Shown here: positions 1 through 8,702 of the stretch, in pieces
How the letters are laid out: every line of letters begins with the position of its first letter
Numbering within the stretch: position 1 is the first letter of the stretch
Source of the DNA: Austwickia sp.
GTDB lineage: Bacteria > Actinomycetota > Actinomycetes > Actinomycetales > Dermatophilaceae
Reading direction: 5' to 3'
Assembly (NCBI GenBank): GCA_016711265.1
Contig: JADJTI010000004.1
Location: 1-64,000 of the forward strand
Length of the DNA: 64,000 nt
The notes under the pieces: model-generated
Told to the model about the DNA's origin: nothing
Database searches by the model: none
Seen by the model: the letters and a program-made list of their open reading frames with translations, nothing else
Made by a program: the position numbers and the translations under genes

Positions 1-1
1 C

Positions 2-1057
2 CTGGCCACGGCCCACATCAGCGAGTTGGACGCGGCCCTGTCCAAGGACCTCGGAGTGGTGGCCTTGCGCGTCGTCCGCGACGCCGACCCGCAGGTGACC
101 GGCCTCGTCGACACGGCCAGGGCGACCGTCGCGACCTCCGGCGATCAGGCCGCCGAGGCCGACACGGCCCAGGTCGAGGCGGACGCCGAGTTGGCCCGAT
201 ACCTGTCGACGGTGCGGATGGTCAAGGACGCGTGGGAGGCCGATCAGCTGCGGTCGGCGTGCGCCGGAACCGCGGTGGCCTTCGAGGGCGTCGTCCGGCA
301 ATTCCCCGAGGCCGTCCGCCGAGGCCGCGGCGAACGCTGGATCGAGGGGGTGTTCGGGCTGCACGCGCGGCACCACGGCAACGGCGTCGGGTACGCCTCG
401 ATCTGCGCGGCGGGCGACCACGCCAATACCCTGCACTGGATCAAGAACACCGGCGATCTGCGCGAGTCCGAGCTGGTCCTGATCGACGCCGGGATCGAGG
501 TCGATTCCCTCTACACCGCCGACATCACTCGCACCCTGCCGGTGTCCGGTCGCTTCAGCGACATTCAACGCCGGGTCTACGACGCCGTGTACGCCGCCCA
601 GTCCGCCGGAATCGCCGCCTGCCGTCCGGGGAACACGTTCAAGGACGTGCACTCCGCAGCCATCGAGGTGATTGCCCGGACCCTGTTCGACTGGGGGCTG
701 CTGCCCGAGGGCGTGGATGTGGAGCGGACTCTGGACGCCGAGCACGGTCAGTGGCACCGGCGGTGGATGGTCCACGGCACCTCGCACCACCTCGGCTTGG
801 ACGTCCACGATTGCCAGCTCGCGCTGCGGGAGGACTACCTGGAGGGCACCCTGGCCCCGGGCATGGTGATCACCGTGGAACCCGGCCTGTACTTCAAAGC
901 CGATGACCTGCTCGTTCCGCAGGAACTGCGCGGCATCGGCGTCCGGATCGAGGATGACGTGCTGATCACCGACACCGGCGCCGAGGTGCTGTCGGCAGCG
1001 CTGCCGCGGTCTTCCCTAGACGTCGAGGCGTGGATGGCGGGACTGCTCGCGCCGTAG
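2..1057 (+). CDS. pepP: Xaa-Pro aminopeptidase (M24 family), 5' end missing
   Basis: The reading frame is open from base 2, so the N-terminus lies outside the window. About 350 residues are seen, covering the C-terminal pita-bread metallopeptidase domain. Metal-ligand landmarks of M24 are visible in order: IDAGIEVDSLYTADITR (two Asp), HGTSHHLGLDVHD (His), TVEPGLY (Glu) and RIEDDVLI (Glu). The family removes the N-terminal residue from peptides whose second residue is proline, in the cytoplasm, with two Mn or similar ions. It converges with the AI-2E gene 16 bases downstream. Family assignment is firm; substrate is inferred. Confidence 0.9.
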   Translation: MATAHISELDAALSKDLGVVALRVVRDADPQVTGLVDTARATVATSGDQAAEADTAQVEADAELARYLSTVRMVKDAWEADQLRSACAGTAVAFEGVVRQFPEAVRRGRGERWIEGVFGLHARHHGNGVGYASICAAGDHANTLHWIKNTGDLRESELVLIDAGIEVDSLYTADITRTLPVSGRFSDIQRRVYDAVYAAQSAGIAACRPGNTFKDVHSAAIEVIARTLFDWGLLPEGVDVERTLDAEHGQWHRRWMVHGTSHHLGLDVHDCQLALREDYLEGTLAPGMVITVEPGLYFKADDLLVPQELRGIGVRIEDDVLITDTGAEVLSAALPRSSLDVEAWMAGLLAP

Positions 1058-1073
1058 CGGGGGGCCGTACCGG

Positions 1074-2429
1074 TCACGGCCGGCGCCGGAGCCTCGGGGC
1101 TCGGCCACGCAGCGCTGGGCGAGGCTGCAACCGGGGGCGAGGCAGCGGGCGGCGCAGGATCGGCTCGGGCGTGTCGTCCTGCGATGTGGCGGTCTGCGGG
1201 TCGCTGGCGATCAGCGCGTTCGCCCACCGCGCCTGCGGATCGGCGTCCACCAGGAGCGCCTTGGCCAGCAGGGTCAGCGGCACCGCGAGCAGCGCTCCCA
1301 GGACGCCCAGCACCCAAGCCCAGAACAGCAGCGAGAAGAACGTCAGCGTCGCGGTGATCCCGACGGCCTGCCCGGTGTAGCGCGGCATGATGATCGACTG
1401 GATGACGAAGTTCAGGACGCTGTAGGCCACGACCACCGCCAGGGCTGCGGCCGGCCCCTGAGCCAGTAGCGCCAGCAAGGCCGGCGGAACGAGCCCGATG
1501 ACGAACCCGACGTTGGGAATGTAATTCGTCAAGAATGACAGGATTCCCCAGACCAGCGCCAACGGAACCCCGATGATCCACAGCGCGACCACATCCAGCA
1601 CGGCCACGATGAGACCGAACACCGACGAGACCACCCAGTACCGGCGGACCCCCACCGCGAACGAGCGCAGCGCGCCGATGAACCGCGGGTGATAGCGCTG
1701 GGCCAGGTCGAGCCGGTCGTTGATGGTCACCGAGTCCATCGTCAGGAAGAAGACCACCGTGACCAGGACCAACACCAGGGAGGCCAGGCCTCCCACATTG
1801 GACACGATCGGGGTCACGTAGTTGAGCACGTTGGCCGGAGAGATGGAGCGCAGCTGTTCCAGGATCGCCGTTTCGGTCACGCCGGCCTTGTTGAGCTGGA
1901 CGAACACCGACTGATAGAGCTCGTTGAACTGATCGGCGTAGTCCGGCAGCGTGGTCACCAGTTGGCTGATCGACCAGCCGATCGAGAAGAAGAAGGCCCC
2001 CAGGACCATCAGCACCAGCGACCCGGTCACCGTGGCCGCGACGAAACGGTGGACGCGGCGAGCCACGAGCCAGGTGTGCAGCGGGTGGGCGGCGATCATG
2101 AAGTTCAACGCGAGGAAGACCGGGCCGATGACGCCGGCCAGTCCCTGCAGGAACATCACGGAGTACGCCAACGCGGCCATCCCCAGCGCCACGACGAGCA
2201 GCCGTGGGATCGGACCCTCGTCGATCCGCCGGGCGATCGATCCCGCGCGATCTGCCGGCGGCCGCTGCCCCGGCTCCTGGAGGTAGCCGGCAGGTTCCGC
2301 CCCGAGTATCCGTTGATTCGTCGGGGGCGGCTCGTTCTCCGCGCGCAGCACCGGGTCGGTGCCCCCCTCGCGACCCGCCGCGGTGGTGTCCTCCTGCGGG
2401 CGTTCTCCGTCGTGCTGCCCGTCGGCCAT
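1074..2429 (-). CDS. AI-2E family transporter (putative permease)
   Basis: A 451-residue integral membrane protein. A charged, low-complexity N-terminus of about 70 residues precedes some eight hydrophobic segments. The conserved C-terminal core of the family is present around NYIPNVGFVIGLVPPALLAL and MPRYTGQAVGI. Members of the family have been linked to export of autoinducer-2 or to Na+/H+ antiport, so the substrate here cannot be told. The tail after the last membrane segment is Arg/Pro-rich and cytoplasmic. The ATG at 2429 follows a GGGGGA stretch. The gene stands alone, between convergent pepP and the divergent lipoprotein gene. Confidence 0.88.
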   Translation of the reverse strand: MADGQHDGERPQEDTTAAGREGGTDPVLRAENEPPPTNQRILGAEPAGYLQEPGQRPPADRAGSIARRIDEGPIPRLLVVALGMAALAYSVMFLQGLAGVIGPVFLALNFMIAAHPLHTWLVARRVHRFVAATVTGSLVLMVLGAFFFSIGWSISQLVTTLPDYADQFNELYQSVFVQLNKAGVTETAILEQLRSISPANVLNYVTPIVSNVGGLASLVLVLVTVVFFLTMDSVTINDRLDLAQRYHPRFIGALRSFAVGVRRYWVVSSVFGLIVAVLDVVALWIIGVPLALVWGILSFLTNYIPNVGFVIGLVPPALLALLAQGPAAALAVVVAYSVLNFVIQSIIMPRYTGQAVGITATLTFFSLLFWAWVLGVLGALLAVPLTLLAKALLVDADPQARWANALIASDPQTATSQDDTPEPILRRPLPRPRLQPRPALRGRAPRLRRRP

Positions 2430-2602
2430 GCGTCCCCCGATTGACTCGCGCCGCGGTTCCGGTCACCCGGTCCGCCCCCATTGTTGCCCGACCAGCGCCC
2501 CGGCCCAACCGGTCAGCGAGATCCTTTGTCCTGGAAGAGAATCAACCGCCTAGGGTGGGCACAAGGGATCAGCAGCAAGGGATCATTCGTCGAAGGAGCG
2601 CC

Positions 2603-3265
2603 ATGCCATCGGTTCGCGGGGGTACCGCGATCGTGGGCCTGCTGGTGGTGGGGGCCGTCGGCTGCTCGCCAGCCCCGGTGAGTACGACGCGGCTCACCGT
2701 CACAGGCGCACCGACGCCAGGCGCGACAGACCCAGGGCAGGCATCGACCTCGTCCAGTCCGACGGCGAGCCCAGCCACCTCGAGCGCCATCGTCGCCTCA
2801 CGACGTCGGCCCGTCCTGAGCCTGGCCCCCCCGGGCGGGTGGCAGCAGATGACCGCGGCTCAACTCGGTCAGGCCTGGGTCGGCGTACGATCCACGGCGT
2901 TGAAGACCGAGGGCTACCAACCCAATGTGCTGGCATCGGCTCTGATCACGGACCAGGCCTACCGTGACCTCGCGGGGAAGCCGGTGATGTGTCAGCAACC
3001 CACCGCCTTTCCCGGCGTCACCCGGGTGACCGTTCTGGGTCACCGGCTGGAGGACTTCCGCGGTGTGCAAAGTTGCGTGTCCGACGCTGAGTACACGATC
3101 AGCAGTGGGTTGCGGGTGCACGAGCTGAACGTCGTCTTCACCGCCGAGGACCACGAGGGCACCGCGGTCCTGGTCCAGCTGGTCGGGCGTGCTCCCCAGG
3201 CCGCCTGGGCGAGCGTCAAGCCCCAGGTTCAGGCCGTCATGGAGAGCCTGACCGTCACGCCCTGA
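2603..3265 (+). CDS. Putative lipoprotein of unknown function
   Basis: A 220-residue protein with a short basic start, a hydrophobic stretch and a lipobox (VVGAVGC, Cys at about residue 18), then a Ser/Thr/Pro-rich linker to about residue 65. This points to a lipid-anchored, outward-facing protein. The remaining ~150 residues form a compact domain with two Cys (VMCQQP and VQSCVS) that could make a disulfide. I do not recognise the family; small PknH-sensor-like or DUF-type actinobacterial lipoproteins look similar. The ATG at 2603 was chosen because AAGGAG sits just upstream and because it places the signal peptide at the N-terminus; longer in-frame starts would bury it. Confidence 0.75.
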   Translation: MPSVRGGTAIVGLLVVGAVGCSPAPVSTTRLTVTGAPTPGATDPGQASTSSSPTASPATSSAIVASRRRPVLSLAPPGGWQQMTAAQLGQAWVGVRSTALKTEGYQPNVLASALITDQAYRDLAGKPVMCQQPTAFPGVTRVTVLGHRLEDFRGVQSCVSDAEYTISSGLRVHELNVVFTAEDHEGTAVLVQLVGRAPQAAWASVKPQVQAVMESLTVTP

Positions 3266-3295
3266 GCTGGCGCCCAGGCCGGGGCAGGATCAGGA

Positions 3296-4093
3296 CTACT
3301 GGCGGCGCTGCTCCTCGGCTCGTTTCTGGGCGTCCATGGCCTCGCCGTAGGTCCGGTACGGCGCCGCGGCGGTGCTCGGCTGGTCCGGGGCGCCCGCCGG
3401 TTCCGCCGGCCCTGGCGAAGGGGCCGACGCCGTCACCGACGGCGTCGGAGGAGCGGGCTGCGGGTGACCCGCCCCGCCCGTCTCATGCCCGCCGGCACTC
3501 TGCGCGGCCGCAGGTGGCGGCCAACCGTGGCCTGGGCCAGCCGGCCCCTGCGGGCTCCCGGCGAAGGAGACCGGGCCCTGCTGACCTGCCGCAGCGAACA
3601 CCCCGGCCCGCTCGGCGCTGCCAGCGGAGGTGAGCAGTTCCTTGGCTGCGGTCAACTGCGCGTGCTCCACCAGGACTTCATAGCGGGTGGCCACGACCTG
3701 ACTCACGGAGGTGAAATCCCGCCGGCCGCGGGTCAGCGCGTAGCCCATCCCCGCCCAGACGATCCCGAAAAAGGCGCCCAAGAGCACCGCGGTGAGGAAC
3801 ATCGACCAAGTCGCGCCGGGGGTGAACGTGGTCATCAGGAACCCGATCAGCGCCCCGAACCACATCCCCGACGCGGCTCCCCCCATCGCGACCTTGCCCC
3901 GGGTCAATCGGCCCGTGACCCGCTCGACCTGCTTGAGGTCGGTTCCGACGATCATGCAGTTCTGCACCGGGAACTCGTGGTCGGACAGATAGTCGACGGC
4001 ACGCTGGGCCTGCTCGTAGTCGGGATAGATCGCCAGGCTCATCGGGAACTGCAGCGCCAGGCGAGCCATGGGGACACGTGGCTGGGTCGTCAT
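3296..4093 (-). CDS. General stress protein 17M-like (YflT domain) membrane protein
   Basis: About 265 residues. An N-terminal YflT-type domain (SLAIYPDYEQAQRAVDYLSD, then FPVQNCMIVGTDLKQVERVTG) precedes two hydrophobic segments rich in Gly/Ala (MGGAASGMWFGALIGFLMTT and FLTAVLLGAFFGIVWAGMGY). A second alpha/beta piece follows, and the last ~90 residues are Pro/Ala/Gln-rich and probably disordered. This is the common actinobacterial form of the general-stress family; its biochemical role is unknown. Alternative starts exist at 4111 (ATG) and 4123 (GTG). I favour 4093 because homologous sequence seems to begin there, but no clear ribosome site decides it. Confidence 0.78.
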   Translation of the reverse strand: MTTQPRVPMARLALQFPMSLAIYPDYEQAQRAVDYLSDHEFPVQNCMIVGTDLKQVERVTGRLTRGKVAMGGAASGMWFGALIGFLMTTFTPGATWSMFLTAVLLGAFFGIVWAGMGYALTRGRRDFTSVSQVVATRYEVLVEHAQLTAAKELLTSAGSAERAGVFAAAGQQGPVSFAGSPQGPAGPGHGWPPPAAAQSAGGHETGGAGHPQPAPPTPSVTASAPSPGPAEPAGAPDQPSTAAAPYRTYGEAMDAQKRAEEQRRQ

Positions 4094-4160
4094 ACCGCCA
4101 TTCTGGGCCATCACACTGGACACGTGCTGAACGATCGCTGATCACGCAAGGGCGCCGACG

Positions 4161-4190
4161 GCGCGGGGCCGGATCATTCCGGCCCCGCGC
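4161..4190 (-). terminator. GC-rich hairpin, terminator after the acyl-CoA dehydrogenase gene
   Basis: A perfect 13-bp inverted repeat (GCGCGGGGCCGGA and its complement) encloses a TCAT loop. It lies 30 bases past the stop of the acyl-CoA dehydrogenase gene and before the start of the next gene on the same strand. There is no long T tract, as is usual for high-GC actinobacterial terminators. Confidence 0.75.
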
Positions 4191-4220
4191 CCCCGGCGCC
4201 CCGTGCTCTGCGAGCCGCGC

Positions 4221-5417
4221 TCAGCGCAGCTTGTAGTCCTTGAGCAGCGAACGCCCGATGATCATCTTCTGGATCTCCGCGGTGCCCTCACCGATCAGCA
4301 GCATCGGGGCCTCGCGGTAGAGCCGCTCGATCTCGTACTCCTTGGAGTAGCCGTAGCCACCGTGAATCCGGAACGCCTGCTCGACCACGTCCGCGCAGTA
4401 TTCGGCCGCCAGGTACTTGGCCATCCCGGCCTCGACGTCGTTGCGCTTGCCGCTGTCCTTGAGCTTGGCCGCCATCACCATCATCTGGTGCGCCGCCTCG
4501 ACCTTGGAGGCCATGTCGCCGATCCGGAACAGGATCGCCTGGTGGTCGATCAGCTTCTTGCCGAAGGTCTCGCGCTGCTGGGCGTAGGAGATCCCCAGCT
4601 CGAACGCCCGCCGCGCCACACCGCAGGCCCGCGCCGCCACGTTCACCCGGCCGACCTCGACGCCGTCCATCATCTGGTAGAAGCCCTTGCCGGGCTCCCC
4701 GCCGAGGATCTGGGCGGACGTCGTCTGGTAGTTCTCCAGCACGAGCTCGGTGGTGTCGACGCCCTTGTAGCCCATCTTCTCGATCTTGCCGGGCACGGTG
4801 ACCCCGGGCGCGGTGTTCCCGAAGCCGGATTCCTTCTCCACCAAGAAGGTCGACATGTTCTTGTAGACGCTCTCCGCGCCGGTGTCCGTCTTGACCAGCA
4901 CTGCCGTCAGGTTCGACGAGCCGCCGTTGGTCAGCCACATCTTCTGGGCGTTGACGGTCCACTCATCGCCACCGGTGTTGACGGCCTTGGACTTGATGCC
5001 GGCCACGTCGGAGCCGCAGCCCGGCTCGCTCATGGAGAACGACCCGCGGGTCTCCCCGACCGCCATCTTGGGCAGGTACTTGTCCTTCTGCTCCTGGGTG
5101 CCGTGCTGGAGCAGCATGTACGCCACGATGAAGTGGGTGTTGATGATGCCGGAGACGCTCATCCAGCCGCGCGCGATCTCCTCCACGCACAGGGCGTAGG
5201 TGAGCAGCGACTCGCCCAGGCCGCCGTACTCCTCGGGGATCATCAACCCGAAGATGCCCATCTCCTTCATGCCGTCGACGATGGCCTGGGGGTACTCGTC
5301 CTTGTGCTCCAGTTCGGTGGCGACGGGGATGATCTGGTCGTTCACGAACTCGCGGACCAGCTTGAGCAGTTCGCGCTGCTCGTCGTTGAGGCCTTCGGTC
5401 TGCTGCAGTCGGGACAT
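4221..5417 (-). CDS. Acyl-CoA dehydrogenase
   Basis: A 398-residue FAD flavoprotein of the usual family length that introduces a trans-2,3 double bond into an acyl-CoA and passes electrons to ETF. FAD/substrate motifs FSMSEPGCGSDVAGIKSKA and KMWLTNGGSSN are present, as is the C-terminal RIHGGYGYSKEYEIER signature. The Glu of IGEGTAEIQKMIIGR or its neighbour is the expected catalytic base. The ATG at 5417 is preceded by AAGGGCG; an in-frame GTG-type start at 5438 is less likely. Two CitE-like lyase genes lie 2.4 kb away on the same strand, so a branched or C5 acyl substrate is possible, but that is inference. Confidence 0.9.
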   Translation of the reverse strand: MSRLQQTEGLNDEQRELLKLVREFVNDQIIPVATELEHKDEYPQAIVDGMKEMGIFGLMIPEEYGGLGESLLTYALCVEEIARGWMSVSGIINTHFIVAYMLLQHGTQEQKDKYLPKMAVGETRGSFSMSEPGCGSDVAGIKSKAVNTGGDEWTVNAQKMWLTNGGSSNLTAVLVKTDTGAESVYKNMSTFLVEKESGFGNTAPGVTVPGKIEKMGYKGVDTTELVLENYQTTSAQILGGEPGKGFYQMMDGVEVGRVNVAARACGVARRAFELGISYAQQRETFGKKLIDHQAILFRIGDMASKVEAAHQMMVMAAKLKDSGKRNDVEAGMAKYLAAEYCADVVEQAFRIHGGYGYSKEYEIERLYREAPMLLIGEGTAEIQKMIIGRSLLKDYKLR

Positions 5418-5592
5418 CGAGTCGCCCTTCCGTGTCATCTGGCTATCGTCTGGCGGTCCCCTGGTGCGGGGTGACCCTCACCTGCGGTCCTAGCTGCGAG
5501 TATGCCGAGCCGTCCAGAACCCCTCGCGGAAAGACCTTGTGAGGCCGGGCACGCCATGCAGGTCTTCAGCCTACGACCGCGGGGATGCCTGA

Positions 5593-5961
5593 TTACCAGG
5601 TACGACGAAGGATTCCGATCGCTTCCGGAAGGTCGAGCCCGGCGGTACGCGCGGCCGCCACCAACGCCGCCGCCGCCGCGCCGACCGGGTCCCCCTGGTG
5701 GGCGTGCCCGGCCTGCACCACCGTACCGTTACGACCCTGAGTCACCACGTGACCCTCGGTCTCCAGCGCCCGGTACGCCTTGGCCACGGTGTTCACCGCC
5801 AGCCCTAGATCGGCCGCCAGCCGGCGTACCGTCGGCAGCCGCGCCCCCGTCGGCAACCGGCCCGCCGTGATCGCCGCGACGACCTGGTCGCGGATCTGCT
5901 CGTACGGCGCGACCGGGCCGGCGTGATCGATGGCGATGTCGATGGCGATGTCGCTGAGCAT
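5593..5961 (-). CDS. GntR-family transcriptional regulator (YtrA-like)
   Basis: A short 122-residue regulator. The winged helix-turn-helix fills residues ~15-80 (YEQIRDQVVAAITAGRLPTG, then LPTVRRLAADLGLAVNTVAK). Only ~40 helical residues follow, which is the YtrA-type architecture without a large effector domain. These regulators usually control adjacent membrane transport genes or themselves. No obvious target lies in its operon. The ATG at 5961 has GGAGG five bases upstream. The flanking acyl-CoA dehydrogenase gene ends its transcription unit separately. Confidence 0.88.
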   Translation of the reverse strand: MLSDIAIDIAIDHAGPVAPYEQIRDQVVAAITAGRLPTGARLPTVRRLAADLGLAVNTVAKAYRALETEGHVVTQGRNGTVVQAGHAHQGDPVGAAAAALVAAARTAGLDLPEAIGILRRTW

Positions 5962-6090
5962 CTGCCCTCCAGGGGCGGGGTCGGGCTGAGGAACGGGGTC
6001 GGGCTGAGCGGGTGAGTATGGCGCAGCGGTGCTACCGGTGGGACGCTACCGGCTCGAGCGCGCCGCCCGGGATCGGTGGCCCCGGCGCCG

Positions 6091-6096
6091 TACGCT
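6091..6096 (+). promoter_or_regulatory. -10 box TACGCT for a leaderless GTG start
   Basis: TACGCT is followed by 6 nt and then the GTG at 6103 of the esterase gene. No ribosome site is visible, which fits transcription starting at the start codon. Confidence 0.5.
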
Positions 6097-6102
6097 CAGT
6101 CC

Positions 6103-6945
6103 GTGCGCATGCCGGGCAACCCCATCCCGAGGCGGACCGTGTTGGCCGGGTCAGCAGCAGCGTTCGGCGCCGCGCTGACCAGTGGCTGCGCTCCGCACAC
6201 GAGCACGTCACCGCCGGGTACGCCGCCCCGCGCTGGCGTGGACGGCGCAGGCCGCGAGGTGGAGATTCTGGACGGCACGCTGGAGTCTCGGCACTGGCCG
6301 GGGCGTCCGGCTCGCTGGGCCGCAGCCGTGCCGACGGCTGCTCGCGGCACGGTCATCGCTCTCCACGGTCGGGGCGGCAGCGCCGCCGACTGGTTCGACG
6401 GTCTGGACGCCCCCGGTCACGCGGCCCGCACCGGACTCGCGGTGGCCGCCATCGACGGAGGAGACCGCTACTGGCATCGCCGCCGCGCCGGTGACGACAC
6501 CGGCGCGATGGTGGTGCGCGACTTCCTGCCGCTGCTCACCGATCGGGGCCTGCCCACCAAGAAGGTCGGCTTCACCGGCTTGTCGATGGGCGGGTACGGC
6601 GCGTTGCTGCTGGCCAGTGAGGTGGGCCGGGCTCGGTGCTACGGGGTAGCGGCGATGAGTTCGGCGCTGTGGACCCGGCCGGGCGACAGCGCCCCCGGAG
6701 CGTTCGATGATCGCGAGGACTTCCTGCGCCACGACGTCTTCGCCCGGACAGCCGCCCTGCGCGCGCTCCCCGTGGGGCTGTGGTGCGGCACTGCCGATCC
6801 CTTCATCGGGGGTAACCGCGCGTTGGCCGCCCGGCTGCCTCAAGCTAAACGCGTCTTCGGTGCCGGTGGGCACGACGGCGACTATTGGTCGGCGACGCTG
6901 GGTCCGGCCCTGGACTGGCTGGCCACGTTCGCTCCCGGGGCCTGA
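6103..6945 (+). CDS. Secreted alpha/beta-hydrolase, esterase D-like lipoprotein
   Basis: About 280 residues. The N-terminus has a twin-arginine pair (PIPRRTVLAG) running into a hydrophobic segment and a lipobox (LTSGC, Cys near residue 26), so a Tat-exported lipoprotein is likely. The mature part is an alpha/beta-hydrolase of the putative-esterase type: oxyanion region LHGRGGSA, nucleophile elbow GLSMGGYG, acid in CGTADPF and His in GGHDGDYW. Esterases with this arrangement cleave acyl esters; the substrate is unknown. The GTG at 6103 is chosen because of the leaderless spacing to TACGCT; an ATG at 6109 is equally in frame. Confidence 0.83.
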   Translation: MRMPGNPIPRRTVLAGSAAAFGAALTSGCAPHTSTSPPGTPPRAGVDGAGREVEILDGTLESRHWPGRPARWAAAVPTAARGTVIALHGRGGSAADWFDGLDAPGHAARTGLAVAAIDGGDRYWHRRRAGDDTGAMVVRDFLPLLTDRGLPTKKVGFTGLSMGGYGALLLASEVGRARCYGVAAMSSALWTRPGDSAPGAFDDREDFLRHDVFARTAALRALPVGLWCGTADPFIGGNRALAARLPQAKRVFGAGGHDGDYWSATLGPALDWLATFAPGA

Positions 6946-6980
6946 ACGCCTCGCTCCCCCACCGGATGGAGCACCTAAGT

Positions 6981-7014
6981 GCGAGCCTCGGCTCGATGTC
7001 GAGCCGAGGCTCGC
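6981..7014. terminator. Long hairpin between convergent genes
   Basis: GCGAGCCTCGGCTCGA and its exact complement are separated by only two bases (16-bp arms). The element sits in the 70-base gap between the convergent esterase and L,D-transpeptidase genes and probably ends both transcripts. Confidence 0.8.
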
Positions 7015-7017
7015 TCC

Positions 7018-7731
7018 TTAGAAGACGATGACCTCGTCGCCCAGGCGGATCCCATCCGGTTGGCACAACCGGTCCATGGCGGCGGGGGTGACCCGGGCGC
7101 AGCCATGCGAGGCCGGCTGCGGCGGCACCGACGGCGAGCCGTGGACGGCGTACCCCCGGTGGAAGTAACGCGAGCGGTACATCATCGGGGTCTCCCACCC
7201 CTGCGCCGCGCGCTGAAACCGCCAGCGCCCCGACGGGGTGGTCATCGTGGGCACCTTGCCGGTGCTGGTGTTGATGATCAGCACCACCCGACCCGAGGAG
7301 ACCACGCTCAAGACCTGGCGCGACTTGTCGATCTCGACCACCCGCCCGGAACGGCTCCGGGGCGTGGGGACCCGGCCGGCCGTCAGTGCAGCCCAGGTGG
7401 CGTCGTCGCAGACACCCCGCCGCGGCAGACCGGCCACCTTCTGGACCGCGGTGACGGCCTGCACGGTCGTCAGTGCGTACGAACCGGTCTCCGCGCCACA
7501 CCAGTAGCCGAGGGCGTTCAGCGCCTGCTGCAGCGCGATGACGTCATCCCCGGAATCACCGGGGCCCAACGGCTGTCCAGCACCGGGGGTGCGCCCGGTC
7601 CGCCTGGGCCGATCGGGGTGCGGGATCCCCGCAGCGGACGTGGACGACGTCGCCCCGGCGGTCCAGGCGATGGCGTCCACCGCGACGGCGGCCGCGGCGA
7701 AGCGCATCACGGTGCGCCGCACGATGTTCAT
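7018..7731 (-). CDS. L,D-transpeptidase with peptidoglycan-binding domain
   Basis: A 237-residue exported protein. An Arg-containing N-terminus and Ala-rich hydrophobic segment form a signal peptide. A PGBD-1-type domain follows at ~60-110 (GDSGDDVIALQQALNALGY), then a YkuD catalytic domain. The active-site signature is seen as HGSPSVPPQPASHGCARV with the catalytic Cys. The family makes 3->3 crosslinks between peptidoglycan stems, or attaches proteins to them, outside the membrane. The ATG at 7731 is favoured over one at 7758 because it gives a normal signal peptide. Two further Cys (YWCGAE, RGVCDD) could form a disulfide. Confidence 0.88.
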   Translation of the reverse strand: MNIVRRTVMRFAAAAVAVDAIAWTAGATSSTSAAGIPHPDRPRRTGRTPGAGQPLGPGDSGDDVIALQQALNALGYWCGAETGSYALTTVQAVTAVQKVAGLPRRGVCDDATWAALTAGRVPTPRSRSGRVVEIDKSRQVLSVVSSGRVVLIINTSTGKVPTMTTPSGRWRFQRAAQGWETPMMYRSRYFHRGYAVHGSPSVPPQPASHGCARVTPAAMDRLCQPDGIRLGDEVIVF

Positions 7732-7762
7732 GCCGCCCACATCGGCTGAACCCCCCAAAGGT

Positions 7763-7797
7763 CAAGCCCCCGAGCGAAACCGATGCTCGGGGGCTTG
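7763..7797 (-). terminator. Hairpin terminator after the CitE-like gene
   Basis: CAAGCCCCCGAGC pairs with GCTCGGGGGCTTG across a 9-base loop (13-bp stem). It begins 15 bases after the stop codon of the second lyase gene and precedes the L,D-transpeptidase gene on the same strand. Confidence 0.78.
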
Positions 7798-7811
7798 CCA
7801 CGCGGGGAGCC

Positions 7812-8702
7812 TCAGGAGGCGGCCTCGGCCTCCAGCGCCCTGATCGCCTCATGCATCTCGAGGTTCCGCTTGGCCGTCTCGACGTGCAGGTTCTCGATCA
7901 TCCGCCCGTTGACCGTGACGACCCCCTTGCCTTCGGCGATCGCCTCGTCCCAGGCGGCCAGGATCGCTCTGGCCTCCTCGACGGCCGCTTCGCTCGGCGC
8001 GAACGCCTCGTTGCAGGGACCGACCTGGCCAGGGTGGATGAGGGTCTTGCCGTCGAAGCCCATCTGCCTGCCCTGGCGGCATTCGGCCTCGAAGCCCTCG
8101 GCGTCCTTGACGTTGTTGTAGACCCCGTCGATGATCGACACCCCGGCCGCCCGGGCCGCGAGCAGGCACAAGGACAGCCCGGTCATCAGCGGGGCGCGGC
8201 CGGGGACGTGCTCGGCGAACAGCTCCTTGGCGAGGTCGTTCGTCCCCATCACGAGGCAGTCAAGACGGTCGGAGGCGCGGGCGATCTCCTCGCAGTGCAG
8301 CATGGCCACCGGCGTCTCGACCATCGCCCAGAGCGTGGTCCGCTCCGGAGCACCGTACTTCTCCATGGTGGCGACCAGCTGCCGGACCTCCTCGGCGCTG
8401 GAGACTTTGGGCACCAGGATGGCGTCCGGTCCGGCCTGCGCGGCGGCCGCCATGTCTTCCTCGTGCCACTGGGTGTCCATGCCGTTGACGCGCAGGATGC
8501 GTTCACGCCTGCCGTACGAGGCGTCGGCAACGGCCGCGGCCGCCTTGCCGCGCGCCTCGACCTTGGCATCGGGGGCGACCGCGTCCTCGAGGTCGAAGAT
8601 GATCCCGTCGCAGGGGATGGCCTTGGCCTTCTCCAGCGCACGCTCGTTGGAGCTGGGCATGTAGAGGATCGACCGGCGGGGCCGGTAGTGGTGCTCGGAC
8701 AT
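7812..8702 (-). CDS. HpcH/HpaI-CitE family CoA-ester lyase or thioesterase (Mcl2-like)
   Basis: A 296-residue TIM-barrel protein of the citrate-lyase-beta family. Family landmarks are PRRSILYMP, FDLEDAV (Mg ligand), LRVNGMDT, LVPKVSSAEE, MVETPVAMLHCEEIA, GTNDL and LIHPGQV. Members cleave or hydrolyse malyl-CoA, methylmalyl-CoA or citramalyl-CoA. The ATG at 8702 overlaps the stop of the upstream paralogue by ATGA, so the two are co-translated. The pairing of a longer (Mcl1-like) and a shorter (Mcl2-like) protein recalls malyl-CoA lyase plus malyl-CoA thioesterase. The exact reaction is inferred. Confidence 0.87.
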   Translation of the reverse strand: MSEHHYRPRRSILYMPSSNERALEKAKAIPCDGIIFDLEDAVAPDAKVEARGKAAAAVADASYGRRERILRVNGMDTQWHEEDMAAAAQAGPDAILVPKVSSAEEVRQLVATMEKYGAPERTTLWAMVETPVAMLHCEEIARASDRLDCLVMGTNDLAKELFAEHVPGRAPLMTGLSLCLLAARAAGVSIIDGVYNNVKDAEGFEAECRQGRQMGFDGKTLIHPGQVGPCNEAFAPSEAAVEEARAILAAWDEAIAEGKGVVTVNGRMIENLHVETAKRNLEMHEAIRALEAEAAS